Origin: Gelatoporia subvermispora B
Lineage: Eukaryota > Basidiomycota > Agaricomycetes > Polyporales > Gelatoporiaceae
Direction: 5' to 3'
DNA: 64,000 nt
Assembly: GCA_000320605.2 (NCBI GenBank)
Contig: KB445796.1
Location: 489,531 to 553,530, forward strand
Below, piece after piece: positions 11,168-21,500 of the stretch. Made by a program: the position numbers and the translations under genes. Each line of letters opens with the position of its first letter. Position 1 is the first letter of the stretch. The notes beneath the pieces are model-generated. The model saw nothing but the letters and a program-made list of their open reading frames with translations. It was not told where the DNA came from and searched no databases.

Positions 11168-12387
11168 TTTAGGTTCGTTCGAATTTGCCTTTCCATAATC
11201 CCCCTTTCGCCTTTCGTGTCTGTATCCAGACAGTCTATGCGCACGATACCCACCATTGTAACCATCTGGTTCGCGCATCCGCCGTGCTGTCCCTTCAGAA
11301 GCTCGTCATATGGCCGGATTTAGATTCTGTATGTATCCTTTACGCACTCCTACGCCTCCATTCAGCATGTATATCAGAAACTAGGTAATATGCGACTACC
11401 TGTAGCAGAACTTTGCTCAATGTACTACACAAATCAAAGAAATTTACTTACATGGAAATGGGACTACCGTTAAGCAGATCTTGCCTCACCATATTGGTCT
11501 GAGACTCTTCCCCGTCATCAAGAGGCGTCGCTCCGTCTGAACAGTCTTGGTTACTTATAAATTGAGCTTGTTGGTCCGACACTACATCTGCAAAACGGCG
11601 CAATCCTACAGATTGGACTATAAGCTCCCATAGGTATCCGTAGCGCCATAGCCAAGTCGCCTCTTTGTAGACCCGTTGTAGCGGTACCGTGTCACGTACT
11701 TTATAGCTCCCGGTATCGCCGTAGCACTTGTAGCACCATAGCCCCCTGTAGGTCCCGTAGTTGCGTAGCGCGTAGCACTACACGCAATCGCACCGAAATT
11801 CACGCTTGCCATTTGATCGCAATTCCACACATTGTTACTGATTAATTCAACAGCATTATTACAATGCGTCTGTGCGCCGCCGCCGGGTCTTCCGGTAACT
11901 GTTTATTGACCATTTTGGTCCCAGCCTGGGGACAGAGAACAGCAATTCGCTATTCGGGTGGGTCGGCGCGAAACATTGCACTTTGTGCGCGAATCCAGAT
12001 GATAGACTGGAGATACAAAACAGACAAGTGATAGCAATGGAATGAAGCACTTCTGCAGTATCATATGTGAGACTTATGCTGCTGATACACTAGAGCGATG
12101 GCGTACGTAGTTCAGCAGGACAGTGAAATTGCAATGGACATTCGCGGATGACTCCGTGCCGCCTGGTATCGCGAATTTCTCTTCGGAGATGTAAATACAA
12201 TACAGGCTACTTCTCCGCACACGGCGGCTGCAACAGATGTCCGAGTTGGGTTCGACCCCGCGCAGCTACTAAGACGCGAGACGATAGTATTAGACATGTA
12301 GTAGTACAACGTAGACGGAACTTCGCACCGGGATGCTGCATTCCAAAACAGATTGGGATGTATCAGCAGTGGTCAACTCGTGTTATC
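11168..12387. other. Convergent intergenic region
   Basis: About 1.2 kb between two genes that point at each other. Apart from a GTAGC-rich degenerate repeat listed separately, I see only short frames without domain features. Confidence 0.45.
11628..11787. repeat. Degenerate GTAGC-rich repeat tract
   Basis: The word GTAGC, often followed by a few bases and then CATAGC, recurs many times within about 160 bases. On the - strand this reads as an irregular Gly-Tyr-Gly-Ala-Thr peptide pattern in a 70-codon frame. The spacing is irregular, so it looks like an old minisatellite rather than a protein-coding repeat. Confidence 0.35.
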
Positions 12388-13727
12388 TTATGACTCATTC
12401 AGGTCAAGTTCAATGTCCCATACGGGGCTCTGTGGACGCTTCCTGCGTTCCTCGCTCTGAGCAGGAGGGGCAGGCGAGATGCGTTGTGGTGGCGGTCCGG
12501 ACTCTGGTGTTGGAGACGGAGACGGAGACCCGTTCAGGTCGAGTTCGATGTCCCACACTGGACTTTGTTCCCGAGGGGGCCTAGGTCGCTTCATTGGAGG
12601 GCCTGACTCGTGCTCGAAAGGCGGTGTACGTGCTCTCTCCTTGCCCTTCACCGATTGGGAGGCAGGAGCTTGACTCGCGGGTTTAGATTGGGTAGGCTGG
12701 AAGGACAATGCAGAGGTGGTGCCGGTCCTGAAAGGCTTCTCAAACGCGTCTTTCATGCGCCTTGCCTTTACTTGACCAAATCCGGGTAGGCTCTGCAGCT
12801 GTTCGGAGGTCGCCCGGGCTATATCCGCGAAGCTCTGTGCAAAGTTGATGCGTTGTGAGAGTAGTGATATGGTCCGTACTTACCCCAAGTGAAGTTCGCA
12901 GGGTTTCTACATCCGTCTTGTTGACCCTGCTAATGCTGGTCAACGCAGTCCGGAGGATTGAATAGTAGTCCTTGTCGATGCGCTCTTTGATCATGTCGGG
13001 CGGCTTGTGCTCGAACTGCTTGTAAGTTGAGAGATAGTGACCGACCTCCTCGGCGCTGCTCACAAGTGGTGAATATGGTGACATGCACTTATGTGCCAGT
13101 GAGAAGTGCTTACGTCCAAGCGACCATGATGGTAATGTTGTTGATGAGACATGTCTGATCAAGGAGACGATTGACGACTTCGCCCGCTATCAGATCACTT
13201 TACGCACCTTTGTGAGTTCTCTGATAGTCTCCTGGTGGTCGGACTTGCAAAGTCTCAGTAATATGACATCACGGTGATACATATACTCACGACGTCACAT
13301 TGGATGAGCAGGATCCGGAGATTGTATGAGTGACCGAGTTCTTCTATACGCTGATGGATGTACGCAGGAAAGAGTCGATGATATTTCAGGCTGGGATCTG
13401 TCAGAGTTAGGGTATGCTGCATGTGGAGCATTGACACCACACACCTCAAGAACAAAACGCCAGTTGTACGCCCGACCTGGAAGTCCGCAACTATGTCTCC
13501 GAATTCCTTCCCTACATTTCGTATGCATTGTAGTACAGGGTTCTGCCTCTGTAAGTTGATCAGTTACTGCGCTTGTGCGAAAACCAGAGGTGCGTGACCG
13601 GAGCGACCTGACGTGGGTTAATGATGATGTTGTTGCCGCTGCCCGGAACGACGACAGGAGGTGCATGTGTATTGCGTGTGTCTGATGCGGCTTGCCCATG
13701 ATGCGGAGAAGAGGTAGATCTGGACAT
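12388..13727 (-). CDS. rad10: DNA repair endonuclease subunit ERCC1/Rad10
   Basis: Seven exons (13727-13608, 13548-13445, 13390-13291, 13243-13208, 13154-13114, 13055-12884, 12834-12388) join in phase to 339 residues. The central domain reads NIIINPRQ, NPVLQCIRNVGKEFGDI, FLSLKYHRLFPAYI, LRILLIQCDV and EEVGHYLSTYKQFEHKPP. These are the hallmarks of the catalytically silent nuclease-like fold of ERCC1. The helix-hairpin-helix pair follows (VNKTDVETLRTSLG, then LQSLPGFGQVKARRM). ERCC1 pairs with XPF to cut damaged DNA in nucleotide excision and crosslink repair. Unusual here is a tail of about 115 residues with two copies of SPVWDIELDLN at 282-292 and 327-337. An in-frame ATG at 13856 would add 43 residues; 13727 has the better context (A at -3). 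Confidence 0.93.
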
Positions 13728-15237
13728 GTTTGTGTACGGAGGCGAAACGAAGCGGGGACCTGTACGGTTGTTGGTGGCCACTGAACGTAAGCGCCGATGC
13801 AGCGAACCTGAGACTCGACTCTCATTTCGTCTCGACCAGTGCTGGCTGCTCAACATTCAATGGTGAAGCTGTAGCTGCTAACTAATTGACATCGGGTCTG
13901 CAAAGCTCTGATACATGTTTCGTGACACCATGCTTAACTCTGATGAGCTGCGATTGGTTTAACGGTCCGAGGCAAGCACGTCCTTGTTTCCGAATTAGCT
14001 TATCTCCCGGCATATTACTCCCGACTAACGGTGTGTTACCGTTCAATGCGCAACGTCAAATCCAAACTTACCCAGCACCGACGGGCTCGACACGGTTTGC
14101 CTGCGACTACAGCCTCCTTGGACCGGGATCGATTGTGCGCGCGCCACGCGTACGGGACCGATGATCTTTCCTTGGACTACATGAAGGTGGATATTCTATG
14201 TACTCAACAACTTTATACGTCATAATTACTTGCAGAGCTCAACAGAAACATCCGAAGCAGACCTCCATAGCAGATTTGAATTATCACCTATAACGATCAC
14301 GGCACTCAAGTCGTCAATCCAACGCGTCGCATCAAAAACCCCGGGAGGTTGGTGCGGCTAAAGCGACCGCTTTGCCTCATCTGTGCACTCGTGGACGGAA
14401 GTGAACCCGGCCGTTGCGGAACGGACCCTGGATTTTACTCTTATACATGGCGTGGACCCCAGTACGGGCCAGTTGCTGCGAGCGCTAGACGAGGTCAGTG
14501 TCACATTTGGCCTGAAATTGGACCAGACCGGAGGCATCCGGACCTCGTCCGGGTCAAAATTATCGTCCGGAGGGGCGAAATGTATCTAGTCTGGTATAGG
14601 GATACCAGGATCTTGTTTTGATTGGTCCAGTGCTCAAGCGCTCAGGTTTACGATAACCTACCTTCCTCCTTGTGCCTCACAAGGCATGTACGTACTACGC
14701 GCACATACTATATGAAGTTGGCAAAATCTTGGCATCGATTCCAGGAGCTTCAGCTACCTCTTCCCGGTTTTGCAAACTGCAGCCGCGTACACTGCAAAGC
14801 TTCGGGCACGCTGGCTTTCACGTACTGTGTCGTAGGCAATTTGGCTGATCACCGGGGACTTGGCTGCGCCCTGACGATTATTAAGGTGTCTGCATGCGAC
14901 CATGCCGTCTTTCCGAGCATATATAGGGATTCCTTGTCGAATTCTGCATGTGTTTCCCTGAATGTCACTCCCCCTTCCCGCAGTAGTTTCAGAAGCTAGG
15001 GCAGGTTGCGAAAGAACACGTACGCGATCGACGGGAACTTGGCTCCGGGCAGCAAACCCGGGGAGCGAAATAGTACATACGGGGCAGAGTTGCTCCATGA
15101 TGGAGACGGGTTAGCACTACATAACGAGTTCCTCTTGCTTACTTACTTAGAGACAGGACCTGCACCCAATTGCATCTGCCCCGTCCGCACGATACTTTTC
15201 CCGCCGCTCTTCGAACCTCAGTGACTGCCATTCTAAT
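13728..15237. other. Divergent intergenic region ERCC1 / velvet A
   Basis: About 1.5 kb between divergently oriented genes. It aligns by eye, patchily, with the matching stretch 18.9-20.3 kb of the second duplication unit; both contain AGCTCTGATAC-like and TTTCAGAAGC-like words at matching distances. A CATATATAGGG box at 14918-14928 could serve the velvet gene. Short frames at 14349-14621 show no domain. Confidence 0.45.
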
Positions 15238-16553
15238 ATGCAGCGGGACTTTCAATCCGACCTAGTGAGCATCCTGGCTAGTCCTGACATACATGGGCCC
15301 GAGTTCTAACCCCTTGACTGACCTGCTGGACGATCAGTGTCATCACTGGATGGGAACATCAGCAATCGGGGAGTTCATTACGTTCATGACTGGCGAACTC
15401 ACCGGCCACACCGTTCGGGCAAAACTGGAAGAACTGCAGAAACCCGTCCTGGGTCGCAAGTACGCATCTCTTGTTAACTCACATCGCCTATGTCCCCAAA
15501 ACTGATAACTCTACAAGGTATTCCGACGGAAGCGGCAGGCCCCTGGATCCACCACCAGTCGTTCGCGTCCGACTCTTTCATATCGACAATCCGGGGACAC
15601 CAGATGAACATGAGGAGGAGCTCAAATGCGAGTGCGTAGGTACCTGTTATCATTGCCTCTCTACTAGCCTGACGCATACATCATTGCAGGGAGATCATCG
15701 ACTATGGTTTGACATGCTACGTGGATCTCTTTCCGATTGCATCCGCATCCAGGGCTTCGGGGGATATCCATGTCCCCGATGCATCTGTTTCCTCACCTAC
15801 ACAGTCCATGTTCCCTCAAGGGAATACCGAGGCAGTTAATGTGGTCCCCGTACGTCCCCAGGCCACGACAGCTCCGCCGTCGGACGTCATCGCCTTCTTC
15901 GATAAGCACGCGATCACGGAAAGTTCTAATCATACCGATTGGCTTATAGGAAAGAGATTCGTGGAAGCATGTATGATCCAATACCACGGAGAACAGATGC
16001 TCGTTTTCGTATTCCCAGTAAGTGCTCATTCGATGCCTGTGGGGCTGACGGTTGACTGGTGTGAACCATCTCTGACTGTACTCTCCTCCAGGCGATTGCT
16101 GTGCAGCTTCAAGGCATATTCACTCTTCGATACCGTGCTTTCAGCCTATTCGCAAAGGCAGCGGGAGAGCACGGCACCCCGATCATCGCAGAATGTTATA
16201 GCTGGCCATTCCATGTCTATTCTAACAAGGATTTCCCGGGATTCCGCGCATCCACGGAACTTACCAAGGTAATAGGCAAGTTGACTCATGTCCCCTGTCT
16301 TATGCTCACTGTATGCTTCATTCAGCATCTTGCAGCATTGGGTATTCGCACGCGCGTTCGCGAGCATGACCAGAAACGTCGCGATGTCGCCAACAATGGT
16401 CAAGCAGAAGACAGGTGTGCCACATCGAGTCTTGCCTTCGATCCTTCTCTGACTCGCGGTAGCCAATCACACCATAGGGACACGGACGGCGGAGCAGTAA
16501 GGGCCGAGCAACCAGACGAGGATGACAGTTATGGTACATCCGGAAATGACTGA
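15238..16553 (+). CDS. Velvet-domain regulator A
   Basis: Six exons (15238-15264, 15338-15459, 15518-15631, 15690-16017, 16092-16268, 16326-16553) encode 331 residues starting MQRDFQSDL. The velvet fold is recognised from LEELQKPVLGRK, the signature GRPLDPPPVVRVRLF, YGLTCYVDLFPI, IFTLRYRAFSLF, the block FHVYSNKDFPGFRASTELTK, and LGIRTRVREHD. Velvet proteins are fungal transcription regulators with an NF-kB-like DNA-binding fold that link development to secondary metabolism. A non-conserved linker of about 55 residues separates the early and late strands, as in several VosA/VelB-type members. The tail is acidic and Ser-rich. It is the intact partner of velvet B, 5.08 kb downstream. The member (VosA, VelB, VelC or VeA type) cannot be settled by eye. 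Confidence 0.9.
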
Positions 16554-18719
16554 TCAGAGTCAACAGGTATTAAAAAGCTGCCCACCGGCCCTTTTGCCGA
16601 CATGCAGATGCTCAAATGGTCATTCTACAATCGATCATGCAGTAGGCTTGCTGCCTTCGTCTTGTCGTGCCAAATATCTTCCAGTATACTTCCTGTGTTC
16701 GCTAGAATTGTACATCAGTATCTGCTCTATTCCGTCTAGTCCTCCCACCGGTCATACGGTGTGACGCATATGTAATACAGAGCCACCTTCCGTAATCCTA
16801 GAAGCGTCCAGCAGCGGTGAACATCAGGTCTGCATTTGCATGGTATCCCTTCGTCTCGTGACTTAACGGAGCGATGCGTTTCCCACACGATTCGAAATTG
16901 ATACTAAAGTGAAAAGTCAGGTCCGCTCAGCATGAGAGCACCAGAACAGCAAGTAATAGGGAGGAGGTAGCAGTGCAGTTACAGTATAGAACCAGAACCA
17001 CCAATCGCCAAACACGTCGCGTTAAGCGAGCTCCGAAGGAAAAACATTGCTCTGTTTCGTATTTGAATTTGCCGGATGCGACTGTAAAACAACACCAATA
17101 GCTGAGTGCTCATGGCTGACATTACGGAATAGTTCACCACATCGTGTGAGGCGCCCTGTGTCTGGTAGTGTCACACGAAGCTCAATGCATTCGTTTGAGA
17201 TCCACGATGACTTACGACATTTCATGGCTGGCAAGTATTCGTGATCTGTTCGCATTTATAGCTCTGATGTAGCCATAAGTGACTCAAGAATGCCAGATAA
17301 TGAAGGCACTTCACCCACCGCATATTTATACCACTCCCGTATGGCTATGACCACATATGTTAGCTGGAAGCTGATGCCGGATGTGGTCTTCAAGGGCGAT
17401 TCTGCGCGGTGTCACCTGTCCACATTCTCACCGCATACGGTGAATAGTTATCGACAAACGTCCTCGCAAATTACCACATTCGACAATTCTACGAAAGTTC
17501 CAGTACTGATATTGTCGTCTTCCCGTCACGAAGACAAATCATCGAGTGCGATAGCATGCTGGTCAGCTGCAGCGTTGACGTGAGCAACAAAAGCCCTGTA
17601 TGAGGATATCTGCCAATCTATTACGGAGACGTGTGAGTCCGTCCGAACGTTAGGCTCGGTAACGATTGATATACGACTCGTCATAGGTCAGAGCGGGTTC
17701 ACCAGGTCTTCGGGATTTCATGTCTTCAGGGCATACTCACTATGCGCTGCCCGATATGCAGCGGTTTGTCACATAGAGTTTCGGCACGCGAAGAGTTTTG
17801 GACAGCTGACGGCTCATGGAATATCTTGTAGTTATGGAAGTGAGCCTAGACCACCCGCAATGCAGCGGAAATAGATGGCGAATCAATGCGGAAGTCTAAG
17901 GCACACGATAGGTTGGTGGAATGGACGATTCGAACAACGGGCATCAGAGAGCTGCTGAAGGATGAACTGACGGACATGAGAGTGCTCCACCACCGACTAG
18001 AGAATGATGAACACACCACGATGGAAGACATTCCTTGGTCGGGATGGACCCGCCGTTGTCTTTGCGTTGATCTCGTTTGTTCGATAAGGACAATGAAGAT
18101 GTGACCACCTGATACATTCCTTGAAATCTGAGTATAGAGCTTCAACTCAGAGTCACTTGCTCGAAACTCGACCGTTAGACGTCGTGTCTTCGCACAAGCT
18201 GATGAGTAAGTATGACATTATGATCGCCTGTCGGTAATTCGGTTGAATGGAGGGAGCGTTGCGCCGTTGAGGTGGCTGGCCGTTCACCTTCTGAGCATAA
18301 TTCGAACACCCTGTCCGAACTGGGTTCTCCCACAGACGTGCGGTCGAATTATATTAGTTCATGTGTGACGTGATATGAGAGCTACAATCTTCCACGGGTG
18401 CAGAGGTCCGGGGGTGCCTCTCTTATGTAGCTGTGCGAAGGGTCCTGCTTCACATATAACCGGCTCCGGGTGATTGTTCAGGTAGATGAGTAATGGCGGG
18501 CACTTAGGCGATGCATATTTGGACCAAGCGAGCACTGTTGTGGACGAAGACAGAGTTGGGGTGGCGCGGACTCACGCACTGAGTGGGAGGAATGGTAAAT
18601 TCTGTAACATCAGTCGTATGAGTTATAGACTAGAAGGACGTGGACGACGTACGAGCACGCTCATACGCATTACAGATGCTTCATGGCAATGCACCGTGGC
18701 ACATGCTTACAGCGTCACA
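16554..18719. other. Intergenic region with decayed duplicated sequence X (copy 1)
   Basis: About 2.2 kb without an intact gene. The part 16.8-17.6 kb aligns by eye with 21.8-22.7 kb. The two share a CGCATTC-ACCACAT-like block followed by TTATCGACA about 2.2 kb after each velvet start. On the - strand copy 1 gives only broken frames, so it is either a dead gene or conserved non-coding sequence. A frame at 17886-18104 (+) is Glu/Arg/Leu-rich but has no domain I know. A weak 100-codon frame lies on the opposite strand. Confidence 0.4.
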
Positions 18720-18880
18720 TCCTGACGCGGGCCGATGATGATGCTATTGCCGCTGCCTGGAATGATAATACAGAAGTTCACGGGCTTTTTATGAGTCTGA
18801 TGCGGCCTGTGCGGGACGAGAAGAGGAAGATGTAGTCGTGGCCATGTATTGGGGCGACAGCAGACGAAAGGCGAGGACGA
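18720..18880 (-). pseudogene. Relic of ERCC1 exon 1
   Basis: This stretch aligns base by base with 13.61-13.76 kb, the first exon and start of the ERCC1 gene, including the part encoding the NIIINPRQ block. Shared landmarks are CCTGACG-GGG at the exon end, GATG-TGTTGCCGCTGCC-GGAA-like sequence, TCTGATGCGGC-TG, and a CAT at 18842-18844 matching the start codon complement. Small insertions and deletions break the frame, and no later ERCC1 exons are found to the left. It marks the left part of the second duplication unit. Confidence 0.7.
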
Positions 18881-20317
18881 GAAGCTCGGCGCGTCTCGGC
18901 CACCGAGGGTGAACTCCTTGAAGCCGCTAGAGTCCCGATCTTCACGTTGGCGGCTTTGTCCGTGGCAAAATCGCAGCTGTTACCTCTGCTACTTTAATAT
19001 GACATCCTTGAGAGGCTCTGATACGCACTTGAGTTAGGGGTTATGGGTCACCGTTGGCGCACCAGCTCATAGTGAGCCAGAGCCTCATGGTAATATGAAC
19101 ATGCATCGACTGCAACCAAGCCGAGTTCAAGCTCGAGACCGCTAGCTCGCGACATGACACACACTTGCCTTGCAGTCGAACGATTGTACACACATGACAC
19201 GTATGTGCTTGATGGTATTCATGTTAGTCGCTTTCATCTGTCCTCCAAGCTCCACCTTCTACCCTGTAATGAGCGACGCTACTTAAGCGGCCCTCCATAT
19301 TTCGAGCAGTGACTGATACGTCATCTTTAGATACAATCTCTACATCCACGTCATGGTTGCTTGTTGGGGTCGACAGCAAACTCAAAAACAACACAAGGGT
19401 CCCGTTCTCAGGCGACGGCTCGAGGTAGTTTTCGAAGCAGACATTGTGAGTCACGAACCGCTCCACCGGGATCACCGCGGCCTCTCAATCTTTACGCATA
19501 GATGGTCCGAGAGCTAGGCTCTACTGAAGCACTCCTTTGCGCTACCTCGGTTTCTTGAGCCTGATGCTAGGCTCATAATTGCGATGGAACTATATTTGAA
19601 TCCCTCGCGGCTCGTACGGCCATGTCCCACGTGCATTGGCAAAACCCAAGCATGGTTGAAGGAAACTCCAGTGCTGCAGCCGTATCAGCAGCGAAGGATG
19701 GGTTAAGCGCAATTGCAAATCTTGAAGCACTCTAACTTTCGCATCCTGTGTCGCTCCCAATTTGTCGGTTACCGGAGGCTCGGCGAGACTCCCACGAGTC
19801 TCAAGATGTCCATGGACAGGCCTCACGACTTTCCGGATATACCTTGATTCTTTCCTATTGAGTGCTGCGCGGCGTTTTACAAATCTGTCCTCATAAACTT
19901 TATGAGCCCGAGGGCGTCAGGTCCGTGTCGCACCGTACAGTGACAAGCATTACGAGCTGCAGTGCACGCATTGGAGATGATCTACAGCCGCATGTCAAAC
20001 CATTGCTTCCACATGCCCTCGAAAAATCTTCCGTGTCTTTCCCCGGACGTCACATTCACTACCTACAATGGTTTCAGAAGCCAGAGCAGCACACCGAAAG
20101 AACCTGAAGCCAGTCGGTGTCGTTCTACCTCCGAGGGTAGCTCCAAAGAACGAACTCTAATTCTGGGGTGAATTTATTCCATTCTAGAGGTGAGTCATCA
20201 TACAAAAGGCTTATGATGTCTCTTGCTGAGGAACGAAACAGGACCTGCGATCGCTCCAGCGGGGTCGTGCCAGAATAACTCGCACTATCCTCTTCGGATT
20301 TCAACCACTAGGACTTC
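18881..20317. other. Intergenic region of the second duplication unit
   Basis: This is the counterpart of 13.7-15.2 kb. No intact gene is visible. Near 20.0-20.1 kb it keeps sequence similar to the velvet A upstream region. A short frame at 19224-19475 (-) has no recognisable features. Confidence 0.4.
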
Positions 20318-21500
20318 ATGCAGAGGGACTTCCAATCTGACTTGGTGAGTTGGGGTTTGGGTAAGGAACCATGATATGTTGGCTCATCCTATCCATTGGC
20401 ATGCTGAAATAGTGTCATCGTCGACTAGGCACATCAGCTATCGGGAAGTTCATAACATTCATCGCGGGCCAGCTCACTGGCCAAACTGTCCGAGTGAGAC
20501 TAGAGGAGCTGCAGAAACCAAAGCTAGGTCGCAAGTACGTGCTTTTGGGTTATTCCTGCACCGTCTTGAGTGATTCTGACAATTTTAAGGTTCACCTCCA
20601 GCAATGGCAGACCAATCGATCCCCCGCCAGTTGTGTGCATCAGGCTATTTCGTGTTAATAATCCAGGAACATCAGATGAAAATGAGGACGAACTGGAATG
20701 CGAGTACGTTAACACCCATTTGTTGTCTGTTGGTGGTGCATAAGTTTGACAGATCGATGACTACAGAGCCATCCTCGATTTAGGTCTAACATGTTACCTA
20801 GATCTGTTCCCCATTCCTTCTAGTTCCGGCGCGTCGAGGGGTTCCGTACAGCCTCCTCCAGGCGAATCTAGCAGACACGACGAGATCCCTCCGCGTACGG
20901 AAGACAGGACAGCTCCGCCGTTAGATGTCATCACCATTAACGGACATACGATCACGGAAGGTGCCAGCTGCACCGATCAACTCGTTGGCATCCGGTTCGT
21001 CGAAGCATCTATGATCACTTACCAGGGAAAGCAGACACTGATTTTTCCTTTTCCGGTGAGTAACAAGTATATGGTTCATCCCACATCCGAATCTGACGGA
21101 CAATTGGGTGATTACCTCTATCATCACCCTACCGCAGGCGATCGCTGCGCAGCTGAAGGGTGCATTCGTTCTTCGATATCGCTCTTTCAGTTTGCTCGCG
21201 AGGGTAGCGGGCGAGCACGGCACTCCAGTTATCGCGGAGTGTTTCAGCGAGCCATTCACCATCTACTCCTGTAAAAGGTTTCCGGGCTTTCCCGTGTCTA
21301 CAGAGCTCACCAAGGTAAGGATCTAACTCTATCGCTATCCTGTTCTCACCGTATAGATTATCTAGTACCTCTCAACGCAAGGGATACGCACACGCGTTCG
21401 CGAGCAGCCTGAGGATGGGAGGCATCACAGAGAGACCATACGCGGCCAAATAGCCGACGGGTGCGCTATATTAAGTCCTATTTCAGTCATTTCTCGTTGA
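20318..21500 (+). CDS. Velvet-domain regulator B
   Basis: Six exons (20318-20344, 20413-20534, 20590-20703, 20767-21055, 21138-21314, 21366-21500) encode 287 residues starting MQRDFQSDL, the same as velvet A. Exons 1, 2, 3 and 5 have exactly the same lengths as in A. The velvet landmarks are present: LEELQKPKLGRK, GRPIDPPPVVCIRLF, LGLTCYLDLFPI, FVLRYRSFSLLARV, FTIYSCKRFPGFPVSTELTK and QGIRTRVREQ. All splice sites are GT-AG. Compared with A the linker is shorter and the tail ends early. The stop at 21498 is followed in the same frame by 29 more codons that match the acidic tail of A, so the stop looks derived. The gene still seems able to make a complete velvet domain. Confidence 0.85.
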
